NCBI RefSeq assembly: GCF_036013745.1
Contig: NZ_CP107880.1
Location: forward strand, 1,860,001 to 1,924,000
Direction: 5' to 3'
DNA length: 64,000 bases
From: Streptomyces sp. NBC_00483
Lineage (GTDB): Bacteria > Actinomycetota > Actinomycetes > Streptomycetales > Streptomycetaceae
The position numbers were made by a program, and so were the translations under genes. Position 1 is the stretch's first letter, and each line of letters begins with the position of its first letter. Positions 17,244 through 26,226 of this stretch are shown one piece after another. The notes beneath the pieces are model-generated. The model worked only from the letters and a program-made list of their open reading frames with translations, did not search any database and was not told the origin of the DNA.

Positions 17244-19778
17244 ATGGACCGCAGCAGACGACCGGCCTGGGGGGTGAGGCTGCGGCGGCTCACCCCCGCA
17301 CTGGCCGTGACCCTCGGCACGGCGATGGGAACGGCCGTCGCGCTCCCGGCCCTGGCCGAAGCACCGTCAGCCACCGCACAGCCGCAGGAGCACACTCGGG
17401 CGGCCGCCGCCGCCCAACCGGGAGTTCCCGAGGACCCGACCGTCGTGTACGGCGAGGACTTCGAGAACAATCCGGCCCCGCAGCCCATCAAGCTGACCGA
17501 CTACACCGGTGGCGCCGCGGCCCAGGGGATGACCTACACGGCGGACGACGCCTGGCTGAACAACTGCAACGGCTGGGTCCTCAACAAGACGGACTCGGAC
17601 GGCTTCGCCCCCGGCATCCAGGAGTGCGCCGCCAACACCACCAACTGGAACAACCTGCGCAACATCACCGACGCCATCGGGATGTACAACGGCACGGGCA
17701 ACCCGCCGGACAACCACGCGGTAGCGGCGTACACGTCGGCGGATCCCGGCGCCGACAAGGTGGAGTTCGAAACCGAGCGCCAGATCCCGCTGACCTCGAG
17801 AAACCGGTTCCTCACCGCTTCGGTGACCTCGGGTGCATCCGCCTGCTCGGTCTCGGCGCCCGAACTGAACTTCTTCCTGCTCGACGGGGGCACCTCCTAC
17901 CCGGTCTCCGACAAGCCGATCAATCCCTGCACCGACCCCAAGGCGACGACGTACCCGGCGTCCGAAACCGGCTTCGCCAAAGACATCAACGTCGTGAACA
18001 ACAGGGCCGACGCCCCGATGATCTACCCCGGCGCCAGCCTGGGCATCCGCATGACGAACGCGAACGGCAGCTACAGCGGCAACGACGCCGCCTTCGACGA
18101 CATCAAGATCGAGGACGTCACCCCGCACGTCGAGAAGTCGTTCAGCCCGGACGCGGTCGCCGTCGGAGGTACGTCGAAGCTGACGTTCACCGTCACGAAC
18201 ACGTCGGACCTCATGAAGAAGGAGGGCTGGTCGTTCACCGACGACCTGCCCGCCGGGCTGACCGTCGCCGACCCCGCCGGCACCGAGACGACGTGCTCCA
18301 ACGGTGCGGTCGACACGTCCGCCGGCAGCGGCACCGTGGACTTGAAGGGTGACCTGAAGGAAGGTCAGACCTCCTGCACGCTCAGCGTCGATGTCACCTC
18401 CGACCAGGCCGGCTCGTACGAGAACTGCGCCGAGAGCAACATGGCCAACCTGCAAGGTGTGAACCCGCAGGGCTGCGCCCTCGTTGTGTTCGACAAGCCC
18501 AGCTACACCCTGTCCAAGACATCGACCCCGGCCGACGGCAGCACGCTCTCCCAGGGCGACACGGTCGAGTACTCGGTGAAGGTGGAGAACACCGGCGACG
18601 TGCCGGTCGACGCCACCGCCAACGACGATCTGAGCGATGTCCTGGACGACGCGAAGTACAACGGGGACGCGAAGGCCAGTACCGGTGATGTGTCGTACGA
18701 CGACCCGAACCTGAAGTGGTCCGGGACCCTCGATCCCGGTGAGACGGCGACCATCACCTATTCGGTCACCGTCGAGGCCTCGGACGGGAGCAACGCCCAC
18801 CTGGGCAACGCGGTGACGGGCAACGACTACTCGAACTGCGACACCGGCACGGAAGACGGCTGCAACGACCAGCACGACGTCATGGACCTGGACATCACCA
18901 AGTCCGCCGACACCGCCACGGCCAAGGCCGGCGACAAGGTCACGTACACGGTGAAGGTCACCAACCACAGCGCCGACGACGTCAGTGGCGCCGAGGTCAG
19001 CGACGATCTGAGCGGGGTTCTCGACGACGCCGCGTACAACGGGGACGCCACGGCCTCCTCCGGTTCGGTGTCGTACGACGATCCGAACCTGAAGTGGTCC
19101 GGTGACATCCCGGCCGGCGAGACGGTGACGATCACGTACTCCGCCACGGTCAACAGCCCGGACAAGGGCGATCACCAGCTGACCAACACGGTCACAGGGC
19201 CCGGCGATTCGAACTGCGCGAAGGGTTCGGACGACACGGACTGCCAGACCCTCGTCCCGGTCGCTGAGCTCCAGATCGCCAAGACCTCCGACGCCGACAA
19301 GGTCAAGCCCGGTGACAAGGTCACGTACACGGTGACGGTCAAGAACGTCGGCGAGGCCGACTACGACGGGGCCACGCTCACCGACGACATGTCGAACGCG
19401 CTCGACGACGCCGTCTACAACGGCGACGCCGCCACCGACACCGGTGACGTCTCCTACGACGCGCCGAATCTCACCTGGTCCGGCGACCTGCCCTCCGGTC
19501 AGACCGCGACGCTGACCTACTCGATGACCGTCAAGGACCCGATCACCGGCAACGGCACACTCGCCAATGCGGTGGTCGGCCCCGACGGCTCGAACTGCGC
19601 GGCCGGCTCGGACGACCCCGCCTGCGGCACGAGCGCCGAGGTCACCCCGGACAACTCGGGCGGCGAACTCCCGGACACCGGGCCTTCGACCGGCACGCTG
19701 ATCGCGGCGCTGGCGTCCGTGTTCCTGCTGGGGCTCGGTGTGCTGCTGACGACGGCTGTGCGTCGGTCGCGGAAGTGA
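17244..19778 (+). CDS. Sortase-anchored (LPDTG) surface protein with DUF11-like repeats
   Basis: The 844-aa protein starts with a signal peptide (RR..., hydrophobic 16-37, ALA cleavage region near 38). A unique Asn-rich domain follows (about 60-290), then a first beta-sandwich (VEKSFSPDAVAVGG...). Three tandem DUF11-like repeats follow, at about 416-515, 548-645 and 675-770. Each has a KAGDKVTYTVKV-type strand, a DD.S..LDDA.YNGDA segment and LKWSG. The C-terminus is a sorting signal: L809-P-D-T-G, hydrophobic helix and RRSRK tail, so sortase should link it to peptidoglycan. ATG 17244 follows GGAGGAAGG. It lies after the wall-polymer genes and is probably a separate unit. Repeated Lys/Asn/Asp patterns could allow isopeptide cross-links, but this is only inference. 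Confidence 0.85.
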   Translation: MDRSRRPAWGVRLRRLTPALAVTLGTAMGTAVALPALAEAPSATAQPQEHTRAAAAAQPGVPEDPTVVYGEDFENNPAPQPIKLTDYTGGAAAQGMTYTADDAWLNNCNGWVLNKTDSDGFAPGIQECAANTTNWNNLRNITDAIGMYNGTGNPPDNHAVAAYTSADPGADKVEFETERQIPLTSRNRFLTASVTSGASACSVSAPELNFFLLDGGTSYPVSDKPINPCTDPKATTYPASETGFAKDINVVNNRADAPMIYPGASLGIRMTNANGSYSGNDAAFDDIKIEDVTPHVEKSFSPDAVAVGGTSKLTFTVTNTSDLMKKEGWSFTDDLPAGLTVADPAGTETTCSNGAVDTSAGSGTVDLKGDLKEGQTSCTLSVDVTSDQAGSYENCAESNMANLQGVNPQGCALVVFDKPSYTLSKTSTPADGSTLSQGDTVEYSVKVENTGDVPVDATANDDLSDVLDDAKYNGDAKASTGDVSYDDPNLKWSGTLDPGETATITYSVTVEASDGSNAHLGNAVTGNDYSNCDTGTEDGCNDQHDVMDLDITKSADTATAKAGDKVTYTVKVTNHSADDVSGAEVSDDLSGVLDDAAYNGDATASSGSVSYDDPNLKWSGDIPAGETVTITYSATVNSPDKGDHQLTNTVTGPGDSNCAKGSDDTDCQTLVPVAELQIAKTSDADKVKPGDKVTYTVTVKNVGEADYDGATLTDDMSNALDDAVYNGDAATDTGDVSYDAPNLTWSGDLPSGQTATLTYSMTVKDPITGNGTLANAVVGPDGSNCAAGSDDPACGTSAEVTPDNSGGELPDTGPSTGTLIAALASVFLLGLGVLLTTAVRRSRK

Positions 19779-19813
19779 TCACGACTCTCACCGGCTGACG
19801 GCGACAACCGACA

Positions 19814-19855
19814 GCCAATAGCCGATAGCCGATAGCCGATAGCCGATAGCCGAAC
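19814..19855. repeat. 7-bp tandem repeat (GCCGATA x about 6)
   Basis: Four perfect GCCGATA units (19821-19848) are flanked by degenerate units GCCAATA and GCCGAAC. The array is non-coding, between the surface protein stop and the terminator at 19867. Confidence 0.9.
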
Positions 19856-19866
19856 AGCGTCGTACG

Positions 19867-19912
19867 ACGTCGGTGGGGCCGCCCTCTTTCCGGAGGGCGG
19901 CCCCACCGACGT
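19867..19912. terminator. Strong bidirectional terminator hairpin
   Basis: A perfect 20-bp inverted repeat (19867-19886 with 19893-19912) encloses a 6-nt loop TTTCCG. It lies between the convergent surface-protein and GT1 genes. It has no U-tract, as is common in Streptomyces. Confidence 0.85.
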
Positions 19913-19954
19913 TTGCGGAGACACCTGGGCGTCGACACAGGCGCGGCGCCGCTG

Positions 19955-21178
19955 TCAGCAGTCCTCCAACACTCCTTGGATCAACTCCGCAGCCCGCCCC
20001 GCCCCTCCCTCCGCATGGAACCGCCGCCCCATCCCCGCGGCCGCTCCGCTCATCCCCGCATCCCCCAACACCCGCTCCACCGACGCCCGCAGCGCAGCAG
20101 CCGGTACGGGGCGGTGGGACAGGGGCTGGCGGAGGACCACCGCCGCGCCGCGTTCCGCGACGGCTCGGGCGATCAGCAGTTGTTCCACCTGTTGCGGGAC
20201 GACCACCAGAGGTACCCCGCAGTGGAGGGATTCGAGCGCGCTGTTCATGCCGCCGTGGGTGACGAACACCGATGCCTCGCGCAGGACCGCGAGTTGAGGG
20301 ACCGTGCGGCGGGCGAGGGTGTTCGGCGGTGTGGGCCCCAGGTCGGCCGGGTCGACTCCACTGCCGGTGGCGAGGACCACGCGGACGGGGAGGTCTCCGA
20401 GCGCGGCGCAGCAGGTACGGAAGAAGGACGCGCCGCCGTCGTGCAACGTCCCCAGCGAGACCAGGACGACCGGCTGTCCGCCCGACAGATGGGCGGAGAG
20501 CTCGGGGTCCAGCGGTGTGGATACGGCGTCCGGGGTGGTGGTCGGGCCGGTGAAACGGCAGCTGGAGTCCAGGCGCGGGTCGGGTGACTGGAGTTCCTCG
20601 GGGATCGGGAACAGCGTGAGGTCGCCGCGCAGCGGCAGCATCGGCGAGGGCGGGACGGCGGCCGTTCCGAACTCCTTGACCAGCGCGCGCCGGGCCCGCA
20701 GCGCGGCGGGCATGTCGCGCAGGGTCGGCCCGATGGCCGTCAGGTTCTCCCGCACCGTGAGGGCCTTCACCGCACCGGCTCCGACGAGGAACGTCGTCAT
20801 GAAGGAGACCGTGGGCAGGCCCAGGGTGGTGGCGGCCAACCGGCCCCAGAGCGCGTTCGAGTCGTGCATCAGGGCCGACGGGCCAAGCGATTTGGCCTGT
20901 TCGACGACGAACGGGACGAGCGCCGAACACGCCCTCAGGACCTTCACCACCACCCCCACACTGCTGCCGGCCCTGGTGGCCTCCGCGATGTCACGGGACG
21001 TCAGCACACCCTCGGGATACGGCACGAACCCCGCACCCGTGCCCCGGATGCGGTCCTCGAACTCGGCGTCGCACAGGTACACGGCGTCGACGCCGGCGCC
21101 GACGAGCTCGGTGACGACGGGAAGGGTGGGATTGACGTGTCCCGCGGCCGGCATGCCCGCGATCAGCAGAGTGGTCAT
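19955..21178 (-). CDS. GT1 macrolide-type glycosyltransferase (MGT family)
   Basis: The protein of about 407 aa has a GT-B fold: N-terminal GMPAAGHVNPTLP and C-terminal donor-binding motif FVTHGGMNSALESLHCGVPLVVVPQQVEQ. MGT-family enzymes transfer glucose or another sugar from UDP-sugars to macrolides or other small hydrophobic acceptors, often as a self-protection or inactivation step. The start is uncertain. ATG 21178 matches the family N-terminus, but in-frame ATGs also occur at 21190, 21196 and 21202, and none has a clear SD. The upstream region carries two tandem copies of ACACCGTG (21199-21216), a possible regulator site shared with the divergent acetyltransferase. The pairing of a GT1 with a GNAT enzyme suggests drug modification. 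Confidence 0.82.
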   Translation of the reverse strand: MTTLLIAGMPAAGHVNPTLPVVTELVGAGVDAVYLCDAEFEDRIRGTGAGFVPYPEGVLTSRDIAEATRAGSSVGVVVKVLRACSALVPFVVEQAKSLGPSALMHDSNALWGRLAATTLGLPTVSFMTTFLVGAGAVKALTVRENLTAIGPTLRDMPAALRARRALVKEFGTAAVPPSPMLPLRGDLTLFPIPEELQSPDPRLDSSCRFTGPTTTPDAVSTPLDPELSAHLSGGQPVVLVSLGTLHDGGASFFRTCCAALGDLPVRVVLATGSGVDPADLGPTPPNTLARRTVPQLAVLREASVFVTHGGMNSALESLHCGVPLVVVPQQVEQLLIARAVAERGAAVVLRQPLSHRPVPAAALRASVERVLGDAGMSGAAAGMGRRFHAEGGAGRAAELIQGVLEDC

Positions 21179-21251
21179 GGAATCGACCATAGACATGGAC
21201 ACCGTGAGACACCGTGGTCCGCTAGACCGGCGTCAAGGGATGATGAGGGGC

Positions 21252-21725
21252 ATGGAGTTGAGCGGGGACAAGGTTCTTCTGCGGCCAGTGGCCGGCGGCG
21301 AGGCGGAGATTCTTGCCGGGATCGTGCGCGAACCGGAGGTCGCGGCGTGGTGGCCGCCCCCGGACGGCTACGAGGGCATGCTCGTCGTCGTCCACGAGGG
21401 GGAGGTCATCGGCGCGATCCAGTTCGACGAAGAGAACGACCCGGAGTTCCGCCGCGCCGGCATCGACATCTTTCTGACGGCGCGGCAGCACGGGAAGGGG
21501 CTGGGGGCCGACGCGGTGCGCACGCTGGCCAGGTGGCTGGTGCGGGAGCGCGGTCATCACCGGCTGACCATTGATCCCGCCGCGGCCAACACCGTCGCGA
21601 TCCGCAGTTACCGCAAGGTCGGCTTCAAGCCCGTGGGGGTCATGCGGGCGTACTGGCGCAACCATCGGACGGGTGTCTGGGAGGACGGGCTGCTCATGGA
21701 TCTGCTGGCCGAGGAGTTGACCTGA
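21252..21725 (+). CDS. GNAT acetyltransferase, AAC(6')-like
   Basis: The 157-aa protein covers the whole GNAT fold. It has the acetyl-CoA loop RQHGKGLGADAVRTLARW, ending motif AANTVAIRSYRKVGFKPVGV and WEDGLLMDLL, as seen in AAC(6')-type aminoglycoside acetyltransferases and their chromosomal relatives. It probably N-acetylates an amine on a small molecule; the actual substrate is not evident. ATG 21252 is favoured by the GAGGGG SD; ATGs at 21240 and 21243 are alternatives. The 3' end overlaps the convergent membrane-protein gene by 32 bp. Confidence 0.75.
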   Translation: MELSGDKVLLRPVAGGEAEILAGIVREPEVAAWWPPPDGYEGMLVVVHEGEVIGAIQFDEENDPEFRRAGIDIFLTARQHGKGLGADAVRTLARWLVRERGHHRLTIDPAAANTVAIRSYRKVGFKPVGVMRAYWRNHRTGVWEDGLLMDLLAEELT

Positions 21726-22578
21726 CCGGCTCGGTCCGGGGCAGCGGCAGGTACGCGCCCTTCGCCAGGATGCGGTCGATCTCGCGCCCCTCGGTCACGG
21801 TCACCCGCTTGTGCGGGAGGGGCACGCCCACCATGTGTGCCAGGCGGCGGAGTTGGAGGTCCACGGCCGCTTCGCAGGCGAGGCAGAAGTCGTCGGCTCC
21901 GCGGCGTCCCTGGGACCAGCCGAGAAGGATCAGAGTGAGGGCGACGGCCGCGGCCGGCCACCAGAACAGCGCGAGCGCGGCGTAGGGCAGCGCCCAGGCG
22001 ACGCGGACCGTGGCGGCGGCGTACTCGTCCCACGCCGCGGTGACGATCTTGGGGCTGCGCAGGTCGTGGAGTTGCCACAGCCTGGGCCACACCCTGGCGA
22101 GCGAGATGCCGTACTGCGCGGCGACCCGCTCGTCCACCAGGGCGAAACGGTCGCCGATCCAGGTGGCCCGGGAGGGCAGATAGCGTTCGGGCACGGCGTA
22201 GCCGCCCTGACGGGCCGCGTCCAGCGCCATCCGTCGGCGGCGTTGCGTGCCAGGGGTCATGACGCGGCGCAGGGCGTTGGAACGTCCCGTCCAGAGTCGG
22301 TGCACGGCGAGGCTCAACTCCCGTACGAGGAGCGCCGTTACGACGACTCCGCCGATGAACAGGCAGCCGATCACCGCCCCCTTGGTGCTCGTGGCGGTGT
22401 CGCCGAGCGCGTCCAGGCGTCGTACGAGGATGTCGACGTCGAGTGCGTGGGCCGCGCCGGAGGGTGTCATCGCCCAGGCGACGAGCACGGCCGCCGCGAA
22501 CGGCACGCCGGGCAGGATCAGGAAGGCGAACCAGCGATCGGCGATGCGTTTGCCCAGCTCCGTGAGGATGCCGTCCAT
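21694..22578 (-). CDS. Membrane protein of the CHAT module (unknown function)
   Basis: The 294-aa protein has hydrophobic segments near residues 16-37, 67-87 and 190-220 with a long, Arg-rich central loop between the second and third. No domain is recognised. Its start ATG shares one base with the stop of the upstream gene (TGATG at 22576-22580), a classic coupled junction, so it is the third gene of the operon led by the CHAT protein at 23065. Membrane localisation suggests an effector, anchor or cleavage target for the CHAT protease. The 3' end runs into the convergent GNAT gene. Confidence 0.65.
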   Translation of the reverse strand: MDGILTELGKRIADRWFAFLILPGVPFAAAVLVAWAMTPSGAAHALDVDILVRRLDALGDTATSTKGAVIGCLFIGGVVVTALLVRELSLAVHRLWTGRSNALRRVMTPGTQRRRRMALDAARQGGYAVPERYLPSRATWIGDRFALVDERVAAQYGISLARVWPRLWQLHDLRSPKIVTAAWDEYAAATVRVAWALPYAALALFWWPAAAVALTLILLGWSQGRRGADDFCLACEAAVDLQLRRLAHMVGVPLPHKRVTVTEGREIDRILAKGAYLPLPRTEPVRSTPRPADP

Positions 22579-23051
22579 CAGCCACCGTCCTGCGGAGGCA
22601 TGAGCGCCCCGTCGATGTGGCAACGCGGCTCGGAGGCGTCCGCGTTGCGCCCCCGGGCGGGGCAGCGGCCGCTCGGGCAGCGGAACCACTCGACGACGGG
22701 CCGCTCCTGCCAGGAGTCCGCGGCCGGGAGCCCCGAGGAACGGTGGCCGTCGCGCCGGAGGTCGAGCGCGCGGAGCGCTTCGGCGGCGGACTTGCCCGCG
22801 CGGACCTCGGCGACCTCCCGGTCCAGCGCGGCCCGCCACGCGAACCGGTCGGCCTTCTCCCGCAGTTCGGGCAGGTGGGCGCAGAGCCATGCGAGGGCGG
22901 CCTGGTCCGTGTCGACGGCGCCTGTCGCCTCGGCGGAGCCTGTCGCGTCGACGGCGCCTGTCCCGTCGGCGGCGCCTGTCCCGTCGGCGGCGGCGCGGGC
23001 GGCCGTGTTGTCCGGCCTGCGGTGCCAGGGCCAGCGGTCGCGGATGGGCAT
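22578..23051 (-). CDS. Small Cys-containing protein of the CHAT module (unknown function)
   Basis: The 157-aa protein has an N-terminal low-complexity segment made of degenerate six-residue repeats (TGAADG/TGAVDA/TGSAEA/TGAVDT). This is followed by a helical Ala/Glu/Arg-rich middle and a C-terminal FRCPSGRCPARG...RCHIDG segment that looks like a small zinc-binding or ferredoxin-like knuckle (CPSGRC plus CH). GAGGAG precedes ATG 23051. It is 13 bp downstream of the CHAT gene and coupled to the membrane-protein gene. Adaptor or substrate roles are possible; none can be proven from sequence. Confidence 0.6.
   Translation of the reverse strand: MPIRDRWPWHRRPDNTAARAAADGTGAADGTGAVDATGSAEATGAVDTDQAALAWLCAHLPELREKADRFAWRAALDREVAEVRAGKSAAEALRALDLRRDGHRSSGLPAADSWQERPVVEWFRCPSGRCPARGRNADASEPRCHIDGALMPPQDGG
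22911..22994. repeat. 18-bp in-frame tandem repeat
   Basis: There are about 4.5 degenerate copies of an 18-bp unit (GTCGACGGCGCCTGTCCC type) inside the small CHAT-module gene. They encode the six-residue repeats near its N-terminus. Confidence 0.8.
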
Positions 23052-23064
23052 GGGTGGCGCTCCT

Positions 23065-26025
23065 CTAGGGTCCGATGTGCAGCAGGGAGGACCAGACGTC
23101 CACGTTGCGTGGGGCGGCCTGGCGCAGGGTCTGTGCCGCGTTGTGCACGGCCTGGGCGGCGAGCCTGCTGTCGGGCGGGCCGTGCTCGGCGAGCGTCCGG
23201 TACACCTCGCGCGCGGCGTCGAGCGCCCTGTCGCTGTCGACCTCCCACAGGGTGCCCACCACGTGCGTGTACGACTGCAGGTGGAGGAGGGCTGCGAGGT
23301 GGATCGCCTCGTCGTACGCGCGCGGGTCAGGGGCGGCGGTGCTGCACGCCGACAGATAGCAGAACTCGGCGCTGGGAAGACCGAGGTCGGCCAGTTGGTC
23401 GAGGGAGACCACGCCGTCGGCCACGGCCAGTCCCGCGGCGTCGGCGTGGCAGGCGAAGTGCGCCCAGCGGGCGTCGCACAGCCGCGTGAGGACGTCGTCG
23501 ACGTGTGCGGGGTCGAGCGGCACCGCGTCGGGGAAGTGGCGCAGGAACTCGGCGGATTCCTGGGCCACTTGCGGCAGATCGGGCCGGTCGGGGGTCTGCG
23601 GTGCGGCGACGACGAGCCGGCCGCGGGCCGTCACGGTGCGCTCGGCGGACCGCAGCAGCGCGCCGATGGTGGGGGTGTAGGAGGAGACGACCTCGTCGAG
23701 CAGGGCGGGGCCATCGGGATCGCCGGGACCGCCGGGACCGCCGGGACCGCCGGGACCGCCGGGACCGCCGGGGCCACCGTGCTGTCCGGCCGCGTGGATC
23801 GGCAGGGCGGTGAAGGGGCCGGTGGGGCACCACCAGATCCGCCGGTCGGCCTTGAGGTGGGGCGTCAGGGCCGCCAGTACGGGCACGGCGAGGTCGTCCC
23901 ACAGTCGCGGCGCGATGACGTTGAGCATGGCCTGGTGGCGGCCGTCCGGATCGGCGGACTGCCGGGCCCACTCGACGAGTTCGTCGTGGTCGAGCCGGTC
24001 GAGCGGCACGAGGAGGGGTTCGTCCCGGTCGGCCAGTAGGATGATGGCGTCGCAGCGCAGCGGGCCGGCGTTGAGCACCACGACGGGGCCGCGCTCTGCG
24101 GCTCTCGCCAGCTCCCGATAGCCGGCCCGCTCCGACTCCCTTAGTTGAGCGGCGAGTTGCTCCCATTCTCTGCCCAGACGGATACGCCGCTCCACGTCGG
24201 CGCCCGTCCGGTCGTCGGGGCGCCCGCCCGCCTCGTCGCCGGGCATGTCGAGCTCGGCACGGATCTCGGCGAGGCGGCGCGCCAGGTCGGGATCCGCGGC
24301 GCGGGCCGCCTCAACTCCCGTACGCAGCCGGGCCAGTTGGCCCCACATGACGGCTCGGCCGTGCTCCAGGACCTCGACCGCGTACGCCACCCGGCCCTCG
24401 GCGATCGCGGCCGCGGCGGCGGCCGTCGACACCCCCTGCCAGCGGCTGAGCAGCCACCGCTGGTCGTCGCGGCGCAGCCCGATCCAGGCCATCTGCGGCA
24501 GGAGTTCGGCCGCCGCCCCGTATCCCTCGACCGACAGCGGTCCTCCGGAGCCGAGTTCACCGAGGCCGACGGCGGCGGCCAGCCGGGTCTGCAACGGCGA
24601 CGAGGAGTCGCCGACCGCCTCGCGCAGGCACTGCGCGGCCGCGTCGCGCTCGCCCGATACGTCCAGCGCGCGGGCCCTGACCGTCAGGCACACGGCGTGC
24701 AGCGGGTGGCCGGGGCCACGCTCCGCCACCAGACGGTCCGCCAACTCCCGCGCCTCGTCGAGGTCTTGGCGGTCGCCGTCCCGGTCGAACCGTTCGAGCA
24801 GCGCCTCGACCGTGCCCGGGTCGGGGTCCCCGCTCCGCCCCTCCCCCACGGCCGCCGCCAGCGCCGCCGGGTCGGCCGTGGCGCGATATCTGATCAGCTC
24901 CAGCTCGACGAGGCGGGCCCGCGCCCTGGCCGGATCCCGGTCGGACACCTGCCTGACCAGGGCGAGGGCCCGTTCGAGGTCGGCCCGGTCCGCACGCAGC
25001 TCGTAGCGGTCCTTGAGTGCCCAGGCCAGTGTCAGGAAGACGACGGGCCAGTCGGTCAACGTGAGCCAGAACCAGCGGTGCGGCTTTGCGGCGAGAGGGT
25101 CGAGGACGTCGATCGCCCGGTCCAGGTTGACCGCGGCCCCGGTCCACTCGTAGCGGAGGATGAAGGCCCGAGCCACGTTCACCTCCGCCGCGGGCCGCCC
25201 CACCATGAACAGGACCCGGTCCATCACGTGCCGCGGCGAAGCCTCCAGAGCCGCCGGGCCGTCGCGCAGCAGATCGTCCAGCACGGTGTCGCTGCCCTGG
25301 TCCGCCAGCAGGTCGATGAACGCCTCCGCGCGCACAAGACCTGCCAGGGAATCGAAGTCGCGCACGGTGTCCGTCCGGAACACCTCGGCCCGCCGCGCCA
25401 CGTCGCGCAGGGCGTCCTGCCGCCCGGCACCGGGCCCCGAGGACGCGTTCTTGGCCCGGAACAGGCGGAGTAGCAGCACCATCGTCCCGATGCCCCGAAC
25501 AACGAGCCACGGCACGTACACCAGCATGGCGACCGCCAGCACGGACCCCATGGTGGCACCGAGGAAGACCGCGGTCGGCGGATCCCGGAGGACAGCGGCG
25601 ATGACATCGCCCTGAGCGAGATAGGGCACGCCGAGCAGTACCGCCCACAGCCCCAGGACGGCCAGCACGTTCAGCGGCCGCCGCACGGCCTCGCGCCATG
25701 CGTACCCCACCAACTGCCGTTGCTCGAAAGCCCAGTTGACCGCGAGCACGAGGACCGCCAGGCAGCCCACTCCCAGGAGCAGGAACACGTAGGGCATCAG
25801 CGGTGAGTCGGGCGCGTACCGATGCAGCTGCCCCGTGTCCAGGTAGAGCCAGCCGCCTCGGGCCGGATCGAAGAGGGCGTTGCGCTCGGCGTCGTAGACG
25901 GACGTGTCGTGCGGCCCGGACCGGAACAGCCGGTGCCGCGCCACGCGCTGTCCCCACACCCCACCCAGCACTGCGGCACCCGCAGCCAAAACCCCCACGG
26001 CGATCAGCCGCTTCCCCCTTGCCAC
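23065..26025 (-). CDS. CHAT-domain (caspase-like) protease with N-terminal TM segments and TPR-like region
   Basis: The protein is about 986 aa. The N-terminus has hydrophobic segments (about 5-25, 75-100, 122-140, 160-185). The middle (about 240-560) is helical and TPR-like. The C-terminal 330 residues form a CHAT domain with the catalytic dyad His860 in HFACHADA and Cys894 in YLSACSTA, followed by VGTLWEVDSD. CHAT proteases are caspase relatives used in bacterial conflict systems to cleave effectors or housekeeping proteins. A Gly/Pro-rich spacer encoded by a 9-bp repeat splits the domain. The start is uncertain: GTG 26025 is assumed, the frame extends to a TTG at 26076, and neither has an SD. 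It leads a three-gene operon and diverges from the PIG-L gene. Confidence 0.8.
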   Translation of the reverse strand: MARGKRLIAVGVLAAGAAVLGGVWGQRVARHRLFRSGPHDTSVYDAERNALFDPARGGWLYLDTGQLHRYAPDSPLMPYVFLLLGVGCLAVLVLAVNWAFEQRQLVGYAWREAVRRPLNVLAVLGLWAVLLGVPYLAQGDVIAAVLRDPPTAVFLGATMGSVLAVAMLVYVPWLVVRGIGTMVLLLRLFRAKNASSGPGAGRQDALRDVARRAEVFRTDTVRDFDSLAGLVRAEAFIDLLADQGSDTVLDDLLRDGPAALEASPRHVMDRVLFMVGRPAAEVNVARAFILRYEWTGAAVNLDRAIDVLDPLAAKPHRWFWLTLTDWPVVFLTLAWALKDRYELRADRADLERALALVRQVSDRDPARARARLVELELIRYRATADPAALAAAVGEGRSGDPDPGTVEALLERFDRDGDRQDLDEARELADRLVAERGPGHPLHAVCLTVRARALDVSGERDAAAQCLREAVGDSSSPLQTRLAAAVGLGELGSGGPLSVEGYGAAAELLPQMAWIGLRRDDQRWLLSRWQGVSTAAAAAAIAEGRVAYAVEVLEHGRAVMWGQLARLRTGVEAARAADPDLARRLAEIRAELDMPGDEAGGRPDDRTGADVERRIRLGREWEQLAAQLRESERAGYRELARAAERGPVVVLNAGPLRCDAIILLADRDEPLLVPLDRLDHDELVEWARQSADPDGRHQAMLNVIAPRLWDDLAVPVLAALTPHLKADRRIWWCPTGPFTALPIHAAGQHGGPGGPGGPGGPGGPGGPGDPDGPALLDEVVSSYTPTIGALLRSAERTVTARGRLVVAAPQTPDRPDLPQVAQESAEFLRHFPDAVPLDPAHVDDVLTRLCDARWAHFACHADAAGLAVADGVVSLDQLADLGLPSAEFCYLSACSTAAPDPRAYDEAIHLAALLHLQSYTHVVGTLWEVDSDRALDAAREVYRTLAEHGPPDSRLAAQAVHNAAQTLRQAAPRNVDVWSSLLHIGP
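23722..23775. repeat. 9-bp tandem repeat encoding (Gly-Gly-Pro)n
   Basis: Six copies of GCCGGGACC (the last is GCCGGGGCC) lie in frame inside the CHAT gene. They encode a collagen-like Gly-Gly-Pro linker within the protease domain. Confidence 0.9.
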
Positions 26026-26068
26026 GGGAGGGATGATACGGCGCGGGCAAGGGATCCGTTGGCACAGT

Positions 26069-26114
26069 TGAAACAACAGGTCAGGGACAAATGAAACAAC
26101 CGGTCGGGAACAAA
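26069..26114. repeat. Tandem 23-bp direct repeat, candidate operator
   Basis: Two adjacent 23-bp copies (26069-26091 and 26092-26114) match at about 20 of 23 positions and share TGAAACAAC, GGTC and ACAAA. They are AT-richer than the surroundings and lie in the divergent promoter region between the CHAT operon and the PIG-L gene. They suit binding of a regulator or iteron-like protein. Confidence 0.6.
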
Positions 26115-26226
26115 TCGGTCACCCCGGGAACAGCCGACCCGTCCCGCGCGGTTGCATCTGCCGAGGGCGCGGCACGACTGCCGCCGCGCCCTCCTACCAG
26201 ACGTGTTTTCGCAGGAGGCCCCTTTC

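Noticed and set aside
19814..19855. Possible CRISPR-like array
   Set aside because: Unit is only 7 bp, perfectly tandem without spacers; a simple repeat.
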